Positions 46,090 through 58,667 of a stretch of DNA of 64,000 bases are shown here, one piece after another (within the stretch, counting starts at the first letter, position 1; every line of letters starts with the position of its first letter). The stretch comes from Sabellastarte sp. h YS-2021 (lineage: Eukaryota; Annelida; Polychaeta; Sabellida; Sabellidae): positions 55,495,293 through 55,559,292 of the forward strand of contig OZ024927.1 of assembly GCA_964017235.1 (NCBI GenBank), in the 5' to 3' direction. The position numbers and the translations under genes are program-made. The notes below the pieces were generated by a model. It had not been told where the DNA came from. It searched no databases and worked only from the letters and a program-made list of their open reading frames with translations.

Positions 46090-47046
46090 TAAATTTGAAT
46101 TTCTAGAACATGTAAATTTGCAAATTTAATAAGTAAATTAAATTTGCAATTTTATTGCGTTAACACATCCTATCCAATGGACAATTGCTGAATAACTACC
46201 ACTTGGTAGGCGGGTAAGTTACTAGGGACTCAAGTGAACTCATAAACAAACCAAGTTGAAAAGGCCCAGATGACCTAGGGTCAGATGACTCCCTAGGGTC
46301 AAGGTAGGCTGAGACTAACCAGTAGCCCGAAAGTCTACCAATGTTGCCCCCCCTCTTTTTTCTCAGACCTGCTCTGAGAATAGGAAGAGAGGGTTGAGTT
46401 CAGTCACATAAGAAATAAACTTCCCAAGGGAAGCAAGTCACAGTTTGTCTTTTTTATATACTATGTACATATATACATATTAACATATTTATATATCTCC
46501 TCATTTTGGGGCTTGGTGGTGGATCTGTTGGGCAGCCACCACTGGCCCTAAATAAAAAAGCTCTGTGTCAGCCCAAGCCACATCCTTCAAATAGAATTGT
46601 GTGAAGGTGTTATGAGATTTCCAGTGGCAGGCTGACAGAATCTGCTCTAAGGAACCCCCAACTGGAAGGCCTTAGAAGCAGCAAAGGCCCTGACATCATG
46701 GGCTTTGACCTGATGTAGTGTGAGGGCCTCCTGGTCAGAGAGCTCATAACAAAGGATCACAGTTTGTTTGATCCATAAGGAGATGGTGGCAGGTGAGATG
46801 TCTTTGTCAAAACCTTTCTTGAAGGAGACAAATACCAGCTTCCTTTTTCCAAACGAAAAAGATGCTATGACGTCACACTGTCTAGACAGGAAGGAAGTAC
46901 GATGCGCCACCTAGGGAATGCACACTCCGTAACTGGTCCTGCCGGTAGTATATACAAGACGTCTTTTTCTGGCGTTTGGCGGAACCGGTCACGCCGACCG
47001 GTAAAGCAATTGTCCATTGGATAGGATGTATTAACGCAATGAGAAC
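46090..47046 (-). mobile_element. DIRS-type remnant of a third family (D2)
   Basis: The flanks are inverted copies of gcgttaacacatcctatcc and caatggacaattg (about 46157-46190 and 47005-47040). Only a tyrosine-recombinase tail is recognisable between them (FVSFKKGFDKDISPATISLW and VKAHDVRAFAASKAFQLGVP, 46647-46830). It is a short, heavily reduced fossil. The end sequences differ from those of D1, D3 and D4. Confidence 0.75.
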
Positions 47047-47269
47047 GTACTTTTTGCAACAACAATAATTACATTTTTCGTGGAAAATTGTATTTCCTTT
47101 TCAAGTAAATCAAAGACAATCTTAGGATTAAGATGATAAGATCTAGATACATCTTGAAGAACTGCTGAAGTCACAATTTTAAATTATTCTGAAATTGCAT
47201 GACCACTGGACAGGAAGTAAAACATGCAATTTTGTCTCTGCAGATATTTCGCAAAACACACAAATAGAG

Positions 47270-47838
47270 GTATTACTTACAGTTTCCGAGATATAGCCCG
47301 GACAAGATATTATAGGTCAAGGCCACTACAGGAAGGTCAAGATCAAATCAAGGTCACACCATGATGTTGCACACCTACAACCCCCAACCAATGTCTCTAC
47401 GAAGTATCAAGCTTCTACACCTTATGGTATCCGAGATATAGCCCAGCCAAGATTTTATAGGTCAAGGGTACTACAGCAAGGTCAAATGTCAAATAAAGGT
47501 CACAGCATGATGTTGCACACCTACAACCCCCCAACTAATGTCCCTACCAAGTATCAACTTCCTACACCTTATGGTTTCCGAGACATATTGGTTAAGGCCA
47601 CTACGGCAAATTTAAAGGTCGTATCAAGGTCAGACCATGACGTTGCACACCTTCACCTCCTAACCAGTGTCCCTACCAAGTATCAACTTCCTACACCTTA
47701 TGGTTTCTGAGATACAGCCTGGATAAACTTTTTCCTGCTAACCACCCACCCACCTGCCTGCCCGCCCATCCACCCATCCGGACATTATGGGTGAAAACAA
47801 CACCCTGACAGCCCTTAAGTGCTATGGGGTAAAAAACT
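47270..47838 (+). repeat. AGGTCA-array element G3 (partial)
   Basis: Three ~145-bp units (ccaatgtctctac at 47393, then 47540 and 47669) with gagatatagcccggacaaga, and the closing words atccggacattatgggtg and cagcccttaagtgctatggg. The left end module seen in G1 and G2 is absent. Confidence 0.75.
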
Positions 47839-48640
47839 TTAAGGGTTTTCACCTTCATGAAATCATTGAGTTCTGGAACGAATAAAACTACCATTTGTAG
47901 ATTTTTGTCTAACATTTTCCAATTGTTTTTTTTGTGTTTTTGTTTTACCCTTTATTTGTAATTCCAAAATTGTCTGCATTTCTTCCCGCATTATAGAATT
48001 AACTAAATCAATATATTCCCGCTTTTTCAAGAGACTACAGTTAAATTTCCAGAGTCCCTTTCCTTATTCAAATTGTTCACTAGTATTTTACTTTAAATAC
48101 TTGAGTGGTCATTTCTATAACTAGCAAGGATACAACAACTGGTCATGATATAACACATAGTATGTGATGCTAGAAAATAGTTTAGTTTGGCTCGACGGAT
48201 TGGATTTTTCCTTCTCTATGTGTATCTCCTCACCAAAGGGTGAAATTAACAGAAAGTGTCTTTTAAATTAAAGCTAATCATAGTTTCTGACAGGTGTTTA
48301 GATTTAGGATTATTGATATGCTTATAATGGTTATAGTCTAGTCGAGGGTCAAGTGCTAGGTTCAAATACCCAAATAAAAGTATATAAGTTTGGATGTTTG
48401 ATTCAATAATATCTCTAATATGTTTAAAAAACTCTGGTGAATCTTTATTGGGAACATATATATGCTTAGCAATTTTATAGGTATATCTCCAATATTAAGG
48501 TCAAGTACTATCATACTACCATCAATATCTTTAGAAACTAATATTATGTTGTATTCAAAATTAGTGTTTAGCAGAACTGAAACACCTCTTGAATTTGAGG
48601 ATTCAGCATTAAAATGCATTCCCCTTTCCACATTGACCTT
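47835..48640 (-). mobile_element. LINE fragment, Tx1/L1-like endonuclease to early ORF2
   Basis: The minus strand shows an apurinic-type endonuclease: SRGVSVLLNTNFEYNIILVS, then I.LLSIY, then across a frame change NKDSPEFFKHIRDIIE and FGYLNLALDPRLDY, followed by KRYTWRRKN-like, RAKLNYFLAS and YRNDHSSI. It continues with a decayed GSFIRSRTQ.F.EGEN block near 47840. The order and spacing match Tx1/L1 ORF2. It is truncated at both ends and frameshifted. Confidence 0.7.
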
Positions 48641-49116
48641 ACAGTGTTTTCATCTTTCAATGGCTAATGGAAAATTTGCAAACCAATAATGCCCCTTTAA
48701 TGTTACTATGATAGTCAATTACACCTCATCTTTTGTTTTTGTTTTGAAGACCGTGACAATTCACTGATAATACTACAAGTTCTTCATCAAATGACATTGA
48801 AAATATCCTGGGACTCTCTGAGAAGCAACACAGAATCATCAATGAATGCCAAACATAAATTAGCTAAAAAGGACACTGTATTTAAGGTGCATAAGCAAAT
48901 ATTCTTCAAGATCACTTGTAAGTTTTAACATGAGTACATATTAATACCGTCACTTGAAAAATATATTGCATATAAAATTAGGAGATGAGTTTCAAGCAAT
49001 CAAGTATTCTATTTGTGTCATATAATATTTTATTGGAGTATAAAGAATTAAGGCTTAGTGAAGAAAAAAACATCATTTCAATGCCTGATCAGATAGATGC
49101 ATGATAAGTTTTAAAA
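48641..49116. other. no gene seen
   Basis: Spacer with no recognised repeat or coding stretch. Confidence 0.45.
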
Positions 49117-50702
49117 CAAGAAATCAGTGGCCGTGAACGGGCTGTATGTCAGCTGACTGTGTGTTTTGAGTTTCAGAGTAGAAGTAAGAGAAGAAAAGAT
49201 ACAAAAGTTGTGCCCTGCAAATGGTATTCAGAAGTAAAGTACAAAGTTAGCTGTTACGATATAAAAAACAGGTGGAAAACATATTTAAACAAAATACTGT
49301 AAATTCAATAGTTTTCAGGTTACAACTGATTTACTCAACAGTGAGAATCTCAAATTAGCTTTTCTTATCTTTGCACTGAGCTACAGGTCTGCAATTTTAT
49401 TATGTTATAGCTGAACAAAAAGTAGGTGAATCACATATTTAAACAAATAATACTGTAAATGCAATAGGTTTCAAGTTACAACTGATTTACTCCAACGGCA
49501 GTGAGAGCCTCAAAGTAGCTATTGCTGGAATATGCAAGGGGCTATATGTCCGCAATTTTATTATATTATAGCTGACAAAAAAATTAGGTGAATGACATAT
49601 TTAAACAAAATTCTCTAAGTGCAATAGTTTTCAAGTTATAATTGATTTACTCAACAGTGTAAACCTGAAAGTAGCTATTATTCATCTATGCAATGAGCTG
49701 CAGGCATGCAATTTTACTTTGTTATAGCTGACCCCAAAATAGGTTAATAAAACATTTAAAAGATACTGTAAATGAAACATTTTCAAGTTACAACTCATTT
49801 ACTCAACTGTGACAACCTGAAAGTAGCTATTGTTCCGCTGTGCTATGAGCTACAGGTATACAATTTCATTATGTTATAACTGACTGAAATGTAGATGAAA
49901 AACATATTTAAAGAAAATACTGTATATGCAATAGTTTTCAAGTTACAACTAATTTACTCAACAGTGAGTACCTGGAAGTAGCTATTGCTCAGCTATGCAA
50001 TGAGCTATAGGTCTGTAATTTCACTATGTTATAGCTGACCCAAAAGTAGGTGAACAATATATTTTAACAAAATACTCAATAATTTCACTGCCATTGGGAT
50101 ACACACCCAAGTTTTTCACCATGTTATAGCTATAGAAAAAGTAGCTGAATAACATGCAATACTTTTCAAGTTATAAGTGATTTAGTGCATGAATTTTTAT
50201 GCATTAAAATAATTCATAAAAAATAATTAAGACAGATCCAGGCCTGATACTCACACAAGGGAATCTATTAGTGGCCTAGTACATGCAAGATAAGAGAGAA
50301 ATCCCTGCAATAGTCAATGAGAAAATATGTGATTTAGTGCATGATTTTATCAATTTATTTTGAAAATTCATAAAAATAATTAAGACAGATCCAGGCCTGA
50401 TACTCACACAAGGTAATCTGCTTGTGGCCCCCACTAGTGCATATATGAAAGATAAGAGAGAAATCCCTGCAATAGCCATTGAGAAAACTGTGATAAAGTG
50501 TTGAAATTTTCACACTTTGGATGGGGGTACCTCCCTTCTAATGGCTCTAGTAAACAGACGAACAAATAAATCTGTATGCCTTGAGCAATTTTTCATCCTT
50601 GATAGATAAGGTATCTGTTAAAACAAATAGAATGTCTCTGGGCCTTGTAGTTTTGGAGAAGTCATTCATGCGTACATCCACACCGCAGAGTGATGACATA
50701 AA
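49117..50702 (+). repeat. 155-bp-unit array element (copy F5)
   Basis: Starts at acaagaaatcagtggccgtg with tgtcagctgactgtgtgttt, then about five 155-bp units (49290-50060) and the end module. The end module is partly duplicated here (gacagatccaggcctgatac at about 50221 and again at 50387) and finishes at caccgcagagtgatgacata (50702). Unlike F3 it lacks the 142-bp units. Confidence 0.7.
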
Positions 50703-51050
50703 AATTTAAAGATACCAGAATAACATTAACCAACACTTTTACACACACAAAGGTAAAACCAGTGAAGATAAATTATTCAAAAATACTAAGAATGTGACAG
50801 ACTATTTTAACAACTACATTAATTTAAACTTAACATTTTGTTTAATTTTGGGAAAAAAAACTATTAATCTGTCTCCTAAGTCTCATGGACTAGTAAGCTG
50901 CAAAGTCTCACCTACTGTTATATAGCATATCACACTGAGACAATTTCTATATATATTACTCAAAGTAATTTTGCTTTATCTTTTCTTCAATTACTCTAAA
51001 ATAACTACATTGGGCCAACTCGGCACCAATATATCCCCAGACAGGTCATC
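50703..51050. other. no gene seen
   Basis: Spacer. The stretch gccaactcggcaccaatata and tccccagacaggtcatcac (51013-51050) also appears at about 35565-35605 with small changes, so it belongs to a dispersed repeat. Confidence 0.45.
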
Positions 51051-51475
51051 ACGAAACTTTGCCCACAAGAACTTTGCCAAATGAGAACTCTATTCACAGG
51101 ATTTTCGCCCACAAGGAACTTTTCTTTACAGGGTAAGATGTCCACCCACAATACAAAATTTATTTTCTTACTACATTTTCATTGTTTATCAATCAATCAA
51201 TACTCTCCTTAGATAACTACTCAGGGCATATAGTGTTGAAAGAGATAAACATTAATTGTACTTCCTAAGTCGCACTATATAAAGTATATAACTTGATTTT
51301 ATTAGCATTTAATTCAGTGTTGATAGCATTTTAAAACATTAAAAAGTTAATTTTGAGATATTATTTCATATCATTATTTTGTGAAAAGTTCCTCCCCTGT
51401 AAAAATGTGGTGAGCAAAGTCCTTTGTGAGCAAAGGTCCTGCAGGCAAGAGTCCCTGTGGGAAAAGGTCGACACA
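51051..51475. mobile_element. small TIR element I, arms built of a gcccacaaggactttt word
   Basis: 425 bp. The left arm runs from acgaaactttgcccacaaga, with three to four degenerate gcccacaaggaactttt words (51051-51133). The right arm (51390-51475) is its inverse, ending gggaaaaggtcgacac. The centre is A/T-rich. No ORF. The target duplication is not clear. Confidence 0.6.
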
Positions 51476-52030
51476 CAATTTTATCTGTTCCTGTTATAGG
51501 AGTGGACAAATGAAATATTACAAAATAAATATGTGATTAGATCCCAACAGATTAAGTTATACTTTTACAAATTTTTTTCTTCATAATTTGACATGTATCC
51601 TTCAGAGCTTTTTACAATGTAAATTAAAGTTGGTTTCATGGTTTCACTTAAAATACTAAGATACAGTAAGATCTGACCATATCACTTTTCAGTTCCTTGC
51701 AAACAAAATTAAGTTTTAGTTTATATAGTGGTACTTATGCCAGGTTTTACACCACCATGATGTGTTTTGTGGGTATCTAATTAAATATACAGTATGACAG
51801 ACTAGGAGATCCGCAACCCCACTGAGCAGCACAGTTCTTATCTGATACCACTTCCATTTACTTTGTGTCACTGAGATAGCTGGGGGACACCATTACCTAA
51901 TGAGACACAGGAGTGTGAGGAGTGTAAGTAAATCCAACATAATGCTACCTCCATGAGCTGATAAAGTCTCCCACTAACACTTATGTCAATGGAGCCACTG
52001 ATACCATATAAATGGTATGAGATAACAAAC
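51476..52030. other. no gene seen
   Basis: Unassigned spacer before DIRS D3. Confidence 0.45.
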
Positions 52031-53800
52031 TTGAAAATTTTAATTACTTAAATGTAGCTTTTATAAGCTACAAGCTTACCATGTGGAACTGAATGCTTTC
52101 TCGGGAGGCCGCAGGCATCAGGCCAACGTCCAAGAAAAATAGATGTTTAGTATTGACCGGATACCCATGCTGAGAGTGTACTATAACTGTAATCTTGCGT
52201 CTAACCCTTCTTCTCTCATTGTAAATTTAGCCCATACCCCCTCAGCTGGAATACAGCAGGAAGGCACGGTGGGACTCTCTTCAGTTCCACATGGTAAGCT
52301 TGTAGCTTATAAAAGCTACATTTCAGTAATTAAAATTTTCAATTTTATTGTGCTACAATAGCTTACCATGTGCAACTGAATGCTGAATCCAACCGTTCGG
52401 TGGAGAGATTACAGCTGAGACTGGAAGTACAGTGAATTTTTCTTGGATACTGTCTGGATGTTTTGATTGAAGGGTTAAGTGCAGCCGTGCTCACTTATGC
52501 GAGTATAGCCCCCCAAGGGCATCACTGTAATGAATACCAGCTCTAAACTTGAATCTCATTAACTTGCCACCCTAAATATGAAATTATGGTACACTGACAA
52601 GACTTAGTACATTATACAGTTTAATACAGGAATGGTAGATAAGAGACCTTACCATAGCATCCTGAGGAGGTAACCAATACCTGGACTCTGGGATTAGACT
52701 CCTGAAGACTTGGCTGCAGCGGATGTGCCCCCCATTCTTTTCTTTCCGAGGATGAGCAGTCTGAGGGGAAGGGTCTAGGACTTGTTGTGCCGCTACTACT
52801 GGTCCCAGATACATATTGTTTTCATTGTCTGACCAAGTAAGGTCTTTTAGGCAAAAATTTATAAAGGTGTTGAGCTTTCCAATGACATGCTTGGATGATT
52901 TGGTCCACCGATACCCCACCGTAAAAGGCCTTAGAGGCCGCGAAGGCCATGTCATGTGCTTTGACTTGGACCAGGTCCAAGGGTTGTTGATCTAATTGTT
53001 TGTAACAAAGTAGGATAGTTTGTTTTAGCCAAAAAGATAGTGTAGTGGGTCTGATGTCTGAGGTATGTCCTTTCTTAAAGGAGATAAAGAGAAGGGATCG
53101 AGACCCTCTTAGGTCTTTGGTTCGATCCAAATAGTACCTCAGGGCCCGTACCGGACACAAGGTCCTGTCTTCTTTGAATTGTCTATCTACATTCAATTTG
53201 GTAGTTAGAGCAGGAATAGTCACCGGAGACACACTTTCAAAACCTTCTCTTGCTAGTTGGTTTTTGGCTAGGAAATCTGAAGAGGGGAACAAATCAACCT
53301 TTTCCCATTGGCCTAGATTCGATACTTTGTTTGCAACCCAGGCATGGATTTCGCTGCAGGCTTGCAGGAGGCCAAAGCTAGCAAGAAAGCAGTTTGAGGG
53401 TAAGATGTTTGAGGTCTGTGTCTTTCATAGGCTCAAAAGGTGCTTTTGTGAGTTCATTGAGTACAACAGAAAGGTTCCACTTAGGAAGATTCCTGAAACC
53501 TTTGGGGACGATCCCTGTGAAAACTGGAGAGTAACCTATTAAGGTCTGAACTTTGGGAAATATGGAACCATCAATGGTAGAAGGGCGCCTGTTTAGGTCC
53601 TGGTACAGGTACATGAAAAAGTCTCAGACTTGCTTTACAGAGGGAGTGGAGAAATCCACTGAATTTTCTCTGCACCATTTCTCTTTGACCACTTTGACTT
53701 GTAGATGGTCCTTGTTGATGACCTCTGAGGTGCAGCAACTCTCTCTGCCACCTCCACAGAGAAGCCTTGTTCTTGGAGCTGTCCACTCCTAGACACCAGG

Positions 53801-54448
53801 ACTAGGCTAATGCATTGGTCAGTAGTCGTCTGGATTATTGTAATTCTCTGTTTCGCAGTTTGTCCTCTAAGAATATCACAAGGCTTCAGAATATCCAAAA
53901 TTGCTTGGCACGCTTTGTCTCTGGGGTGTCCAGATTTTCTCATGTCTCTCCAATCCTAAAGTCTCTTCACTGGCTTCCTGTTAAACAACGTATCATTTTT
54001 AAAACCCTGTTACTCACGTATAAGTTCCTCACTACTGGAAAGCCAAAATACTTTGCCCCATACTTGTCTTTATATACATCTGCTGTTAAGAGAAGGCGCA
54101 GTAATCCAGAAAAAATGTTCCTCAATGTACCCTTTTACAGTTCCTCAGTTCACAAGTCCAAGGTTCATTTCAATAAGTCATTTTCATATGATGCTCCAAA
54201 ACTCTGGAATGATTTGCCTCTGGAAATTCGAACTGCTCCAACGCTATCATGTTTCAAAAGGCGACTTAAAACCTACTTGTTTCAGAAGTCTTTCCCTCCT
54301 TAGCTTTCTCTCGCTACCGAACACCGATGATCCCCTGGTGACGACATTGCTATGGTTTTCGACATATGATTTTTACATTATGATTGGATGGTGTGCCTTA
54401 GAATCCGCGAGCATCGGAGATTAAGCACATGGATACCTGATACCTGAT
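53801..54448 (+). mobile_element. 5'-truncated LINE, L2/CR1-like, inserted in DIRS D3
   Basis: A 648-bp insertion flanked by ACCAGG (53795-53800 and 54449-54454); the uninterrupted target is visible in DIRS copies D1 and D4. An open frame runs from about 53806 to 54303. It begins SSRLDYCNSLFRSLSSKNI, passes LHWLPVKQRIIFKTLLLTYK and APKLWNDLPLEIRTA, and ends FKRRLKTYLFQKSFPP, then stop. This is the complete, unbroken C-terminal end of a LINE ORF2. The 3' end carries a gatacct tandem of about three units. It looks recent. Confidence 0.85.
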
Positions 54449-57400
54449 ACCAGGCGTGGAGGTTGAGATGTTGTGGATTGCTGTGAAACATATAGTTGTG
54501 GGACTGTTTGAGAAGAGTTCTTGACACTGGTAGTTGAAGTGGGATCTCTGTTGAGAGCTGCACTAGGTCCCAAAACCAGGGTATCCCTGGCCAGTCTGGG
54601 GCTATTACAATGATCAGACAACTGGATTGCCTGATTTTTTGGATCACCCCATGAAGGAGAGCCGTGGGAGGGTAAGCATAAGCAGTGAGACCCGACCAGT
54701 TTATGTTCAGAGCATCTATGTCCCAAGCATTTTGGTCTGGGACTGGAGATAAGTACAGTGGAACTCTGCGGTTCAGATGAGTGGCAAATAGATCTACATG
54801 AGGAGTGAACTACTTTTGACAGATCTGTTTGAACACCCGTGGATGCAGTGACCATTCTGTTGACTGGACTTGGTTCGACCTGGACAGAAGGTTATCTGGT
54901 AATGATGGCACCAGGTCATGATCTTCCACAGGAGAGTGCTCATCTCCGCTGAGTGGGTTCCTCCTTGTTTGTTTATGTAGCCAATACTACTGTTGAGTTG
55001 TCCGTAGCAACCAACACTGTTTGGTTTTGACACTGGTCCTTGAACCTTTGAAGGGCCAGAGAAACCGCCTTCAGCTCTAGAACATTTATGTGTAACCTTT
55101 TTCCCTGTCTGACCACAGACCCTTTGTAGAGGCTTGCTCTAAGTGAGTGCCTCAGCGTTTGTTTGAGGCGTCTGTAAAGAGTTGGATACTGTGGTCTTTG
55201 GGATGAAGGTCTGCACCTTTCATCACGTTTGTGGGATTCTGCCACCACTCTAGGTGTGCTGAAATGGTTTCTGTCCAAGGAAGGAGGGTGTCTAATGACT
55301 GAGGAAATCTCCAGTGCTCCTTGAGGTGAAACTGAAAGGTCCTCATGTGAAGGCGTCCCTCCGGGACCATTTTCTCCGTTGAGACAAGCAACCCAATTAG
55401 CGACATCAAACATCTTTTTAAACATATTTTGACTTGAGTCGTAGGATCAAATCCTGAAGTTTGAGCCATTTCTCTTGAGTGGGTTTTACAAGGGCTGAAT
55501 CTAGATGGTATTTGTAGCTCACGAACGAAAAACACTTGAGCAGGTTTTAGTTCGGACTTCTGATTTATATCCACCCTAAGGCCTGAATCAGATCTACCAC
55601 TGTCTGAGTGCTCACTTGTGGTTTGTGAGACTGGGCCCTGATCAGCCAGGTATTCCCCTTGTCAGGGTCATCAGCTTCACTTCTTTTACAATCACTGTAA
55701 AGACCTGTGGGGCCGTGGCTAGCCCAAAGGGAAGAGAGGTGAACTGGAACACCTGTGACTTGTGGCAAAACCTTAGGAACCTTAGTTTGGGTGGATGGGA
55801 ATGTGAAGGTAGGTGTCTGATAAGTCTATGAACGACACCCATTCCCCTGGAATCAGAGAGGCCCTGATAGACTCTGGTGTTTCCATTTTGAATCTTTCTA
55901 TAAGTAGAAAGGTGTTGAGCCTGCTTAGGTCTAGATTTTACATTTTCCACCCTTTCTATTGCATTCTTTGACAGAAGAGACTGGATACAAGAGGCCAGAG
56001 CTTGTTCTTTTTGAAGGGCCTTGTAACCTGATCGAATCAGGGGAGCTCTGACTAAATTTGGTTTTGAGGTGAATTGAAGAACATAACCATTGGTGATCAT
56101 GTTTAACACGTCTGAACATTTGTTTGTTAGCCAGTCTCTTCTGAAAGAACAGAGGCGACCTCCTACTGGTGGACTGAGGGAGGCTTGTAAGGAGTCATAT
56201 GGAGGAGGGGTTTCCACGCCCTTGTCCCCTTGAATGGGGTCGAAAACGACCTCTGAAACCTCTGTGATTTCCCCCTGCCTGAGGAAAATGATTGGTTACT
56301 GCTTTGGGAGGAATTGCCCCCATAGGGGTGTTTCCTGTAGCAGCCTCTTTTCTTGTTGTGGTGGGGATCACGAAAGGGCTTGTGAATCTTTGGGGGTGCC
56401 TTTTTAAAGGAGGAAGTCTTCTCCATCCTTGACTTACTGTAACTTGAACAGAGCGGTAGGCCAGAAAGGCGAATTCCTCAGTTCCTGATGTCTAGAGTCC
56501 CCTAGATGTGGTTGAAGGAGGGTCATCTCGGCCTCGTGTCTTAGCAGGCCAGTGTTGCCAATGGTATACAGCTCCCTCTGGAGAATATGGGCTACAGATT
56601 TGCTGAGACAGGCTAAGGCTCTCTGTTGAATAAGAATTCTCTTATCCATAATCTCAAAATAGTCACAGGCGTGTTCATAGCTACGCCTGGCAGCTCTTTC
56701 AGGATCGGCACCCTTCTGATTCTTGCTTTTAACCCTTTTAAAGGTTGCCTTTATACTGTGCTGACACTTCTCCATAACAGTGTTACAAGCAGAAGCGGTC
56801 TTTGCGAAACTAGCTGTAAAGTTGATGGTAGAGAGATTCTGCCTAGCTTGGTGTTCAAGTTCTTTAAGAACTTGTAGGGGAACCTTGCCCATAGGAGCCC
56901 CAGAGGGTTTAGGAGAAATGCAGATCTTAGTAACATCTGTATTGAGCTCCTGAAGTTTGTCTTCAAAACAAGGCTGTCCCACCTTGTAATATTTTGCTGT
57001 TGAAGCAGGGGGTTTGATATATTTACCCTCAGGTAAATTAGAGGCCCAGAAATCCTGTTCAAATTTCTCAAAAGCATCTTTGAGAATGGGATTTAAAGGG
57101 AGCATAGCTGAAAGGAATCTTGGCTTGGCTTGCCTTTCTCATCGTCCAGGCCTAGCACAGTAGTAGAGGACCTAGGCAAAGTTTCCCTGGGGTCAGGGAG
57201 ATCAAGGATGTGCCTAAAAGTTTCCGCTTTCTCTGCATATTGTGAAGGGAGGTCAGACATATCTGCCTCCCTGTAAAAACTGGGTCTGTGCTATCATGTT
57301 GTTGGTCGTGCTCAGGAGCCTGTTGAGACTTAGCAGACTTTTTGATAGGGACATAGGACTGATCTTCCTCTGAAGAAGATGACTGAGAATAATATTTTGC

Positions 57401-58264
57401 CCGAACCTTGTATTTATTCTTGTCCAAGGGCTTCTTAGCTCTGGAAGAACACACTCTTTTAGGTTGTTCTGAGTACTTGGAATGAGGATCTGAGTGGTCA
57501 GATTGAAGATCTGAGTGCTTGGAGTCACGGTCGGACTAAACACTTTGAGTAAACCTTGGTGGAAGGGAAGGACCATACAAGTCCGTGTCCATAGGTTTGA
57601 GCATCCGAGTGCTCGGATGCACGAGTGGTCGGATCTGGTTGTTTACTTTTACTGGTTGTTTCCAGCTTTTGACAAAGAAACGGAGGTCTTCTCTACCTCC
57701 GCCTTGGAGGCTTTTTACATAGATTGCATCTCTTCTCTGAGAGATTTCATAGCCTCCTGCATGGACGCTTGAAAGACCCCCATTTGTTGTTGGAGTTGGA
57801 TGTTAAACTGATTACCCTGGGATTTTTCTAGTTTACTTTCTATCTTATTCTGCAATGCAGTACCTGAGGTTGGTGGGACAGTTTGAGGTGTCCTTAAAGA
57901 CAGACTCGAAATGTAAGGGTTGGAGGTGTGGAGAAGAAAATAAATTATCAGCAGCACCCTCAAGGTCTGCTTGAGAGCCAGAAAAGGCCTCCACGTCATC
58001 CCCCAATAAGTCCAGGTCATCTTCTTTAGAAGTATTGCAAGGATCCAATACTTTTTGTTTTCTTACATACCTAAGTCTGTGTTTGATTTTTAGTTGTTGT
58101 TCTTCAGTAAAATTTGCACAAAATATTCCATGGCATTTAATTTGTAACATAAGGGTCATCCCATTTGACAGCTTCTCTACACGTAGGACAGTAATCATGG
58201 GCATCGAATAAGAAACAAAAATGCCTGAATTTTGATGATCTGGGCTTTGCACTCGTTTGGTGGA

Positions 58265-58481
58265 TTTGTTTGTTTGTTGTTTTACGTCGCGTTCAACAGC
58301 CAGGGTCATGTTGCGACGGGTAGTTTACAGGTGGAGGAAACCAGTGCATACTACACTGTAAACCACCAGGCATTGGCAAGTAACTATCAACTTTCCAACA
58401 TGAAGCGCCCGGCCCGAGATTCGAACCGGCGGCCTCAGAGGTTGGAGGCAAGAACTCTAACCGCTACACTACCGAGCCCCC
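58265..58481 (-). mobile_element. tRNA-derived SINE with 13-bp target duplication, in DIRS D3
   Basis: On the minus strand the head gggggctcggtagtgtagcg holds box A, and gccggttcgaatctcgg holds box B. The tail is gcgacgtaaaacaacaaaca. The direct repeat CTCGTTTGGTGGA flanks it exactly (58252-58264 and 58482-58494). It shares the gacgtaaaac tail logic with the SINEs at 30-36 kb but differs in head and body, so it is a sister family. The perfect duplication suggests youth. Confidence 0.9.
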
Positions 58482-58667
58482 CTCGTTTGGTGGAAGACAT
58501 TTTTACAGCCATAAAAAATCTGAGTCGAAACGCGGAAAACTCACAAACAATAAATATTCAAAGAATACTTATCCTGCACTTTTCAAACCATGTCAGAATG
58601 ATCTATGCAATAAAAATAAACAAATGGCTGAAAAATAACATCCAACACCTATATTCTGAGAAAAAAG

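Larger units (their letters stand above)
52031..58667 (-). mobile_element. DIRS-type retroelement fossil, copy D3 (broken)
   Basis: The left end (ttgaaaattttaattactta, gcttttataagctacaagct) and the internal complementary region (about 52290-52390) match D1. Parts on the minus strand: gag-like about 58000-56160, RT about 56120-55560, RNase H about 55430-54900 with QLFTDASN and VLVATDNSTVV, and tyrosine recombinase about 54640-52580. A LINE fragment (53801-54448) and a SINE (58265-58481) are inserted. The right terminal repeat is not seen before the next element begins at 58668. It has several breaks. Age is similar to D1. Confidence 0.87.
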
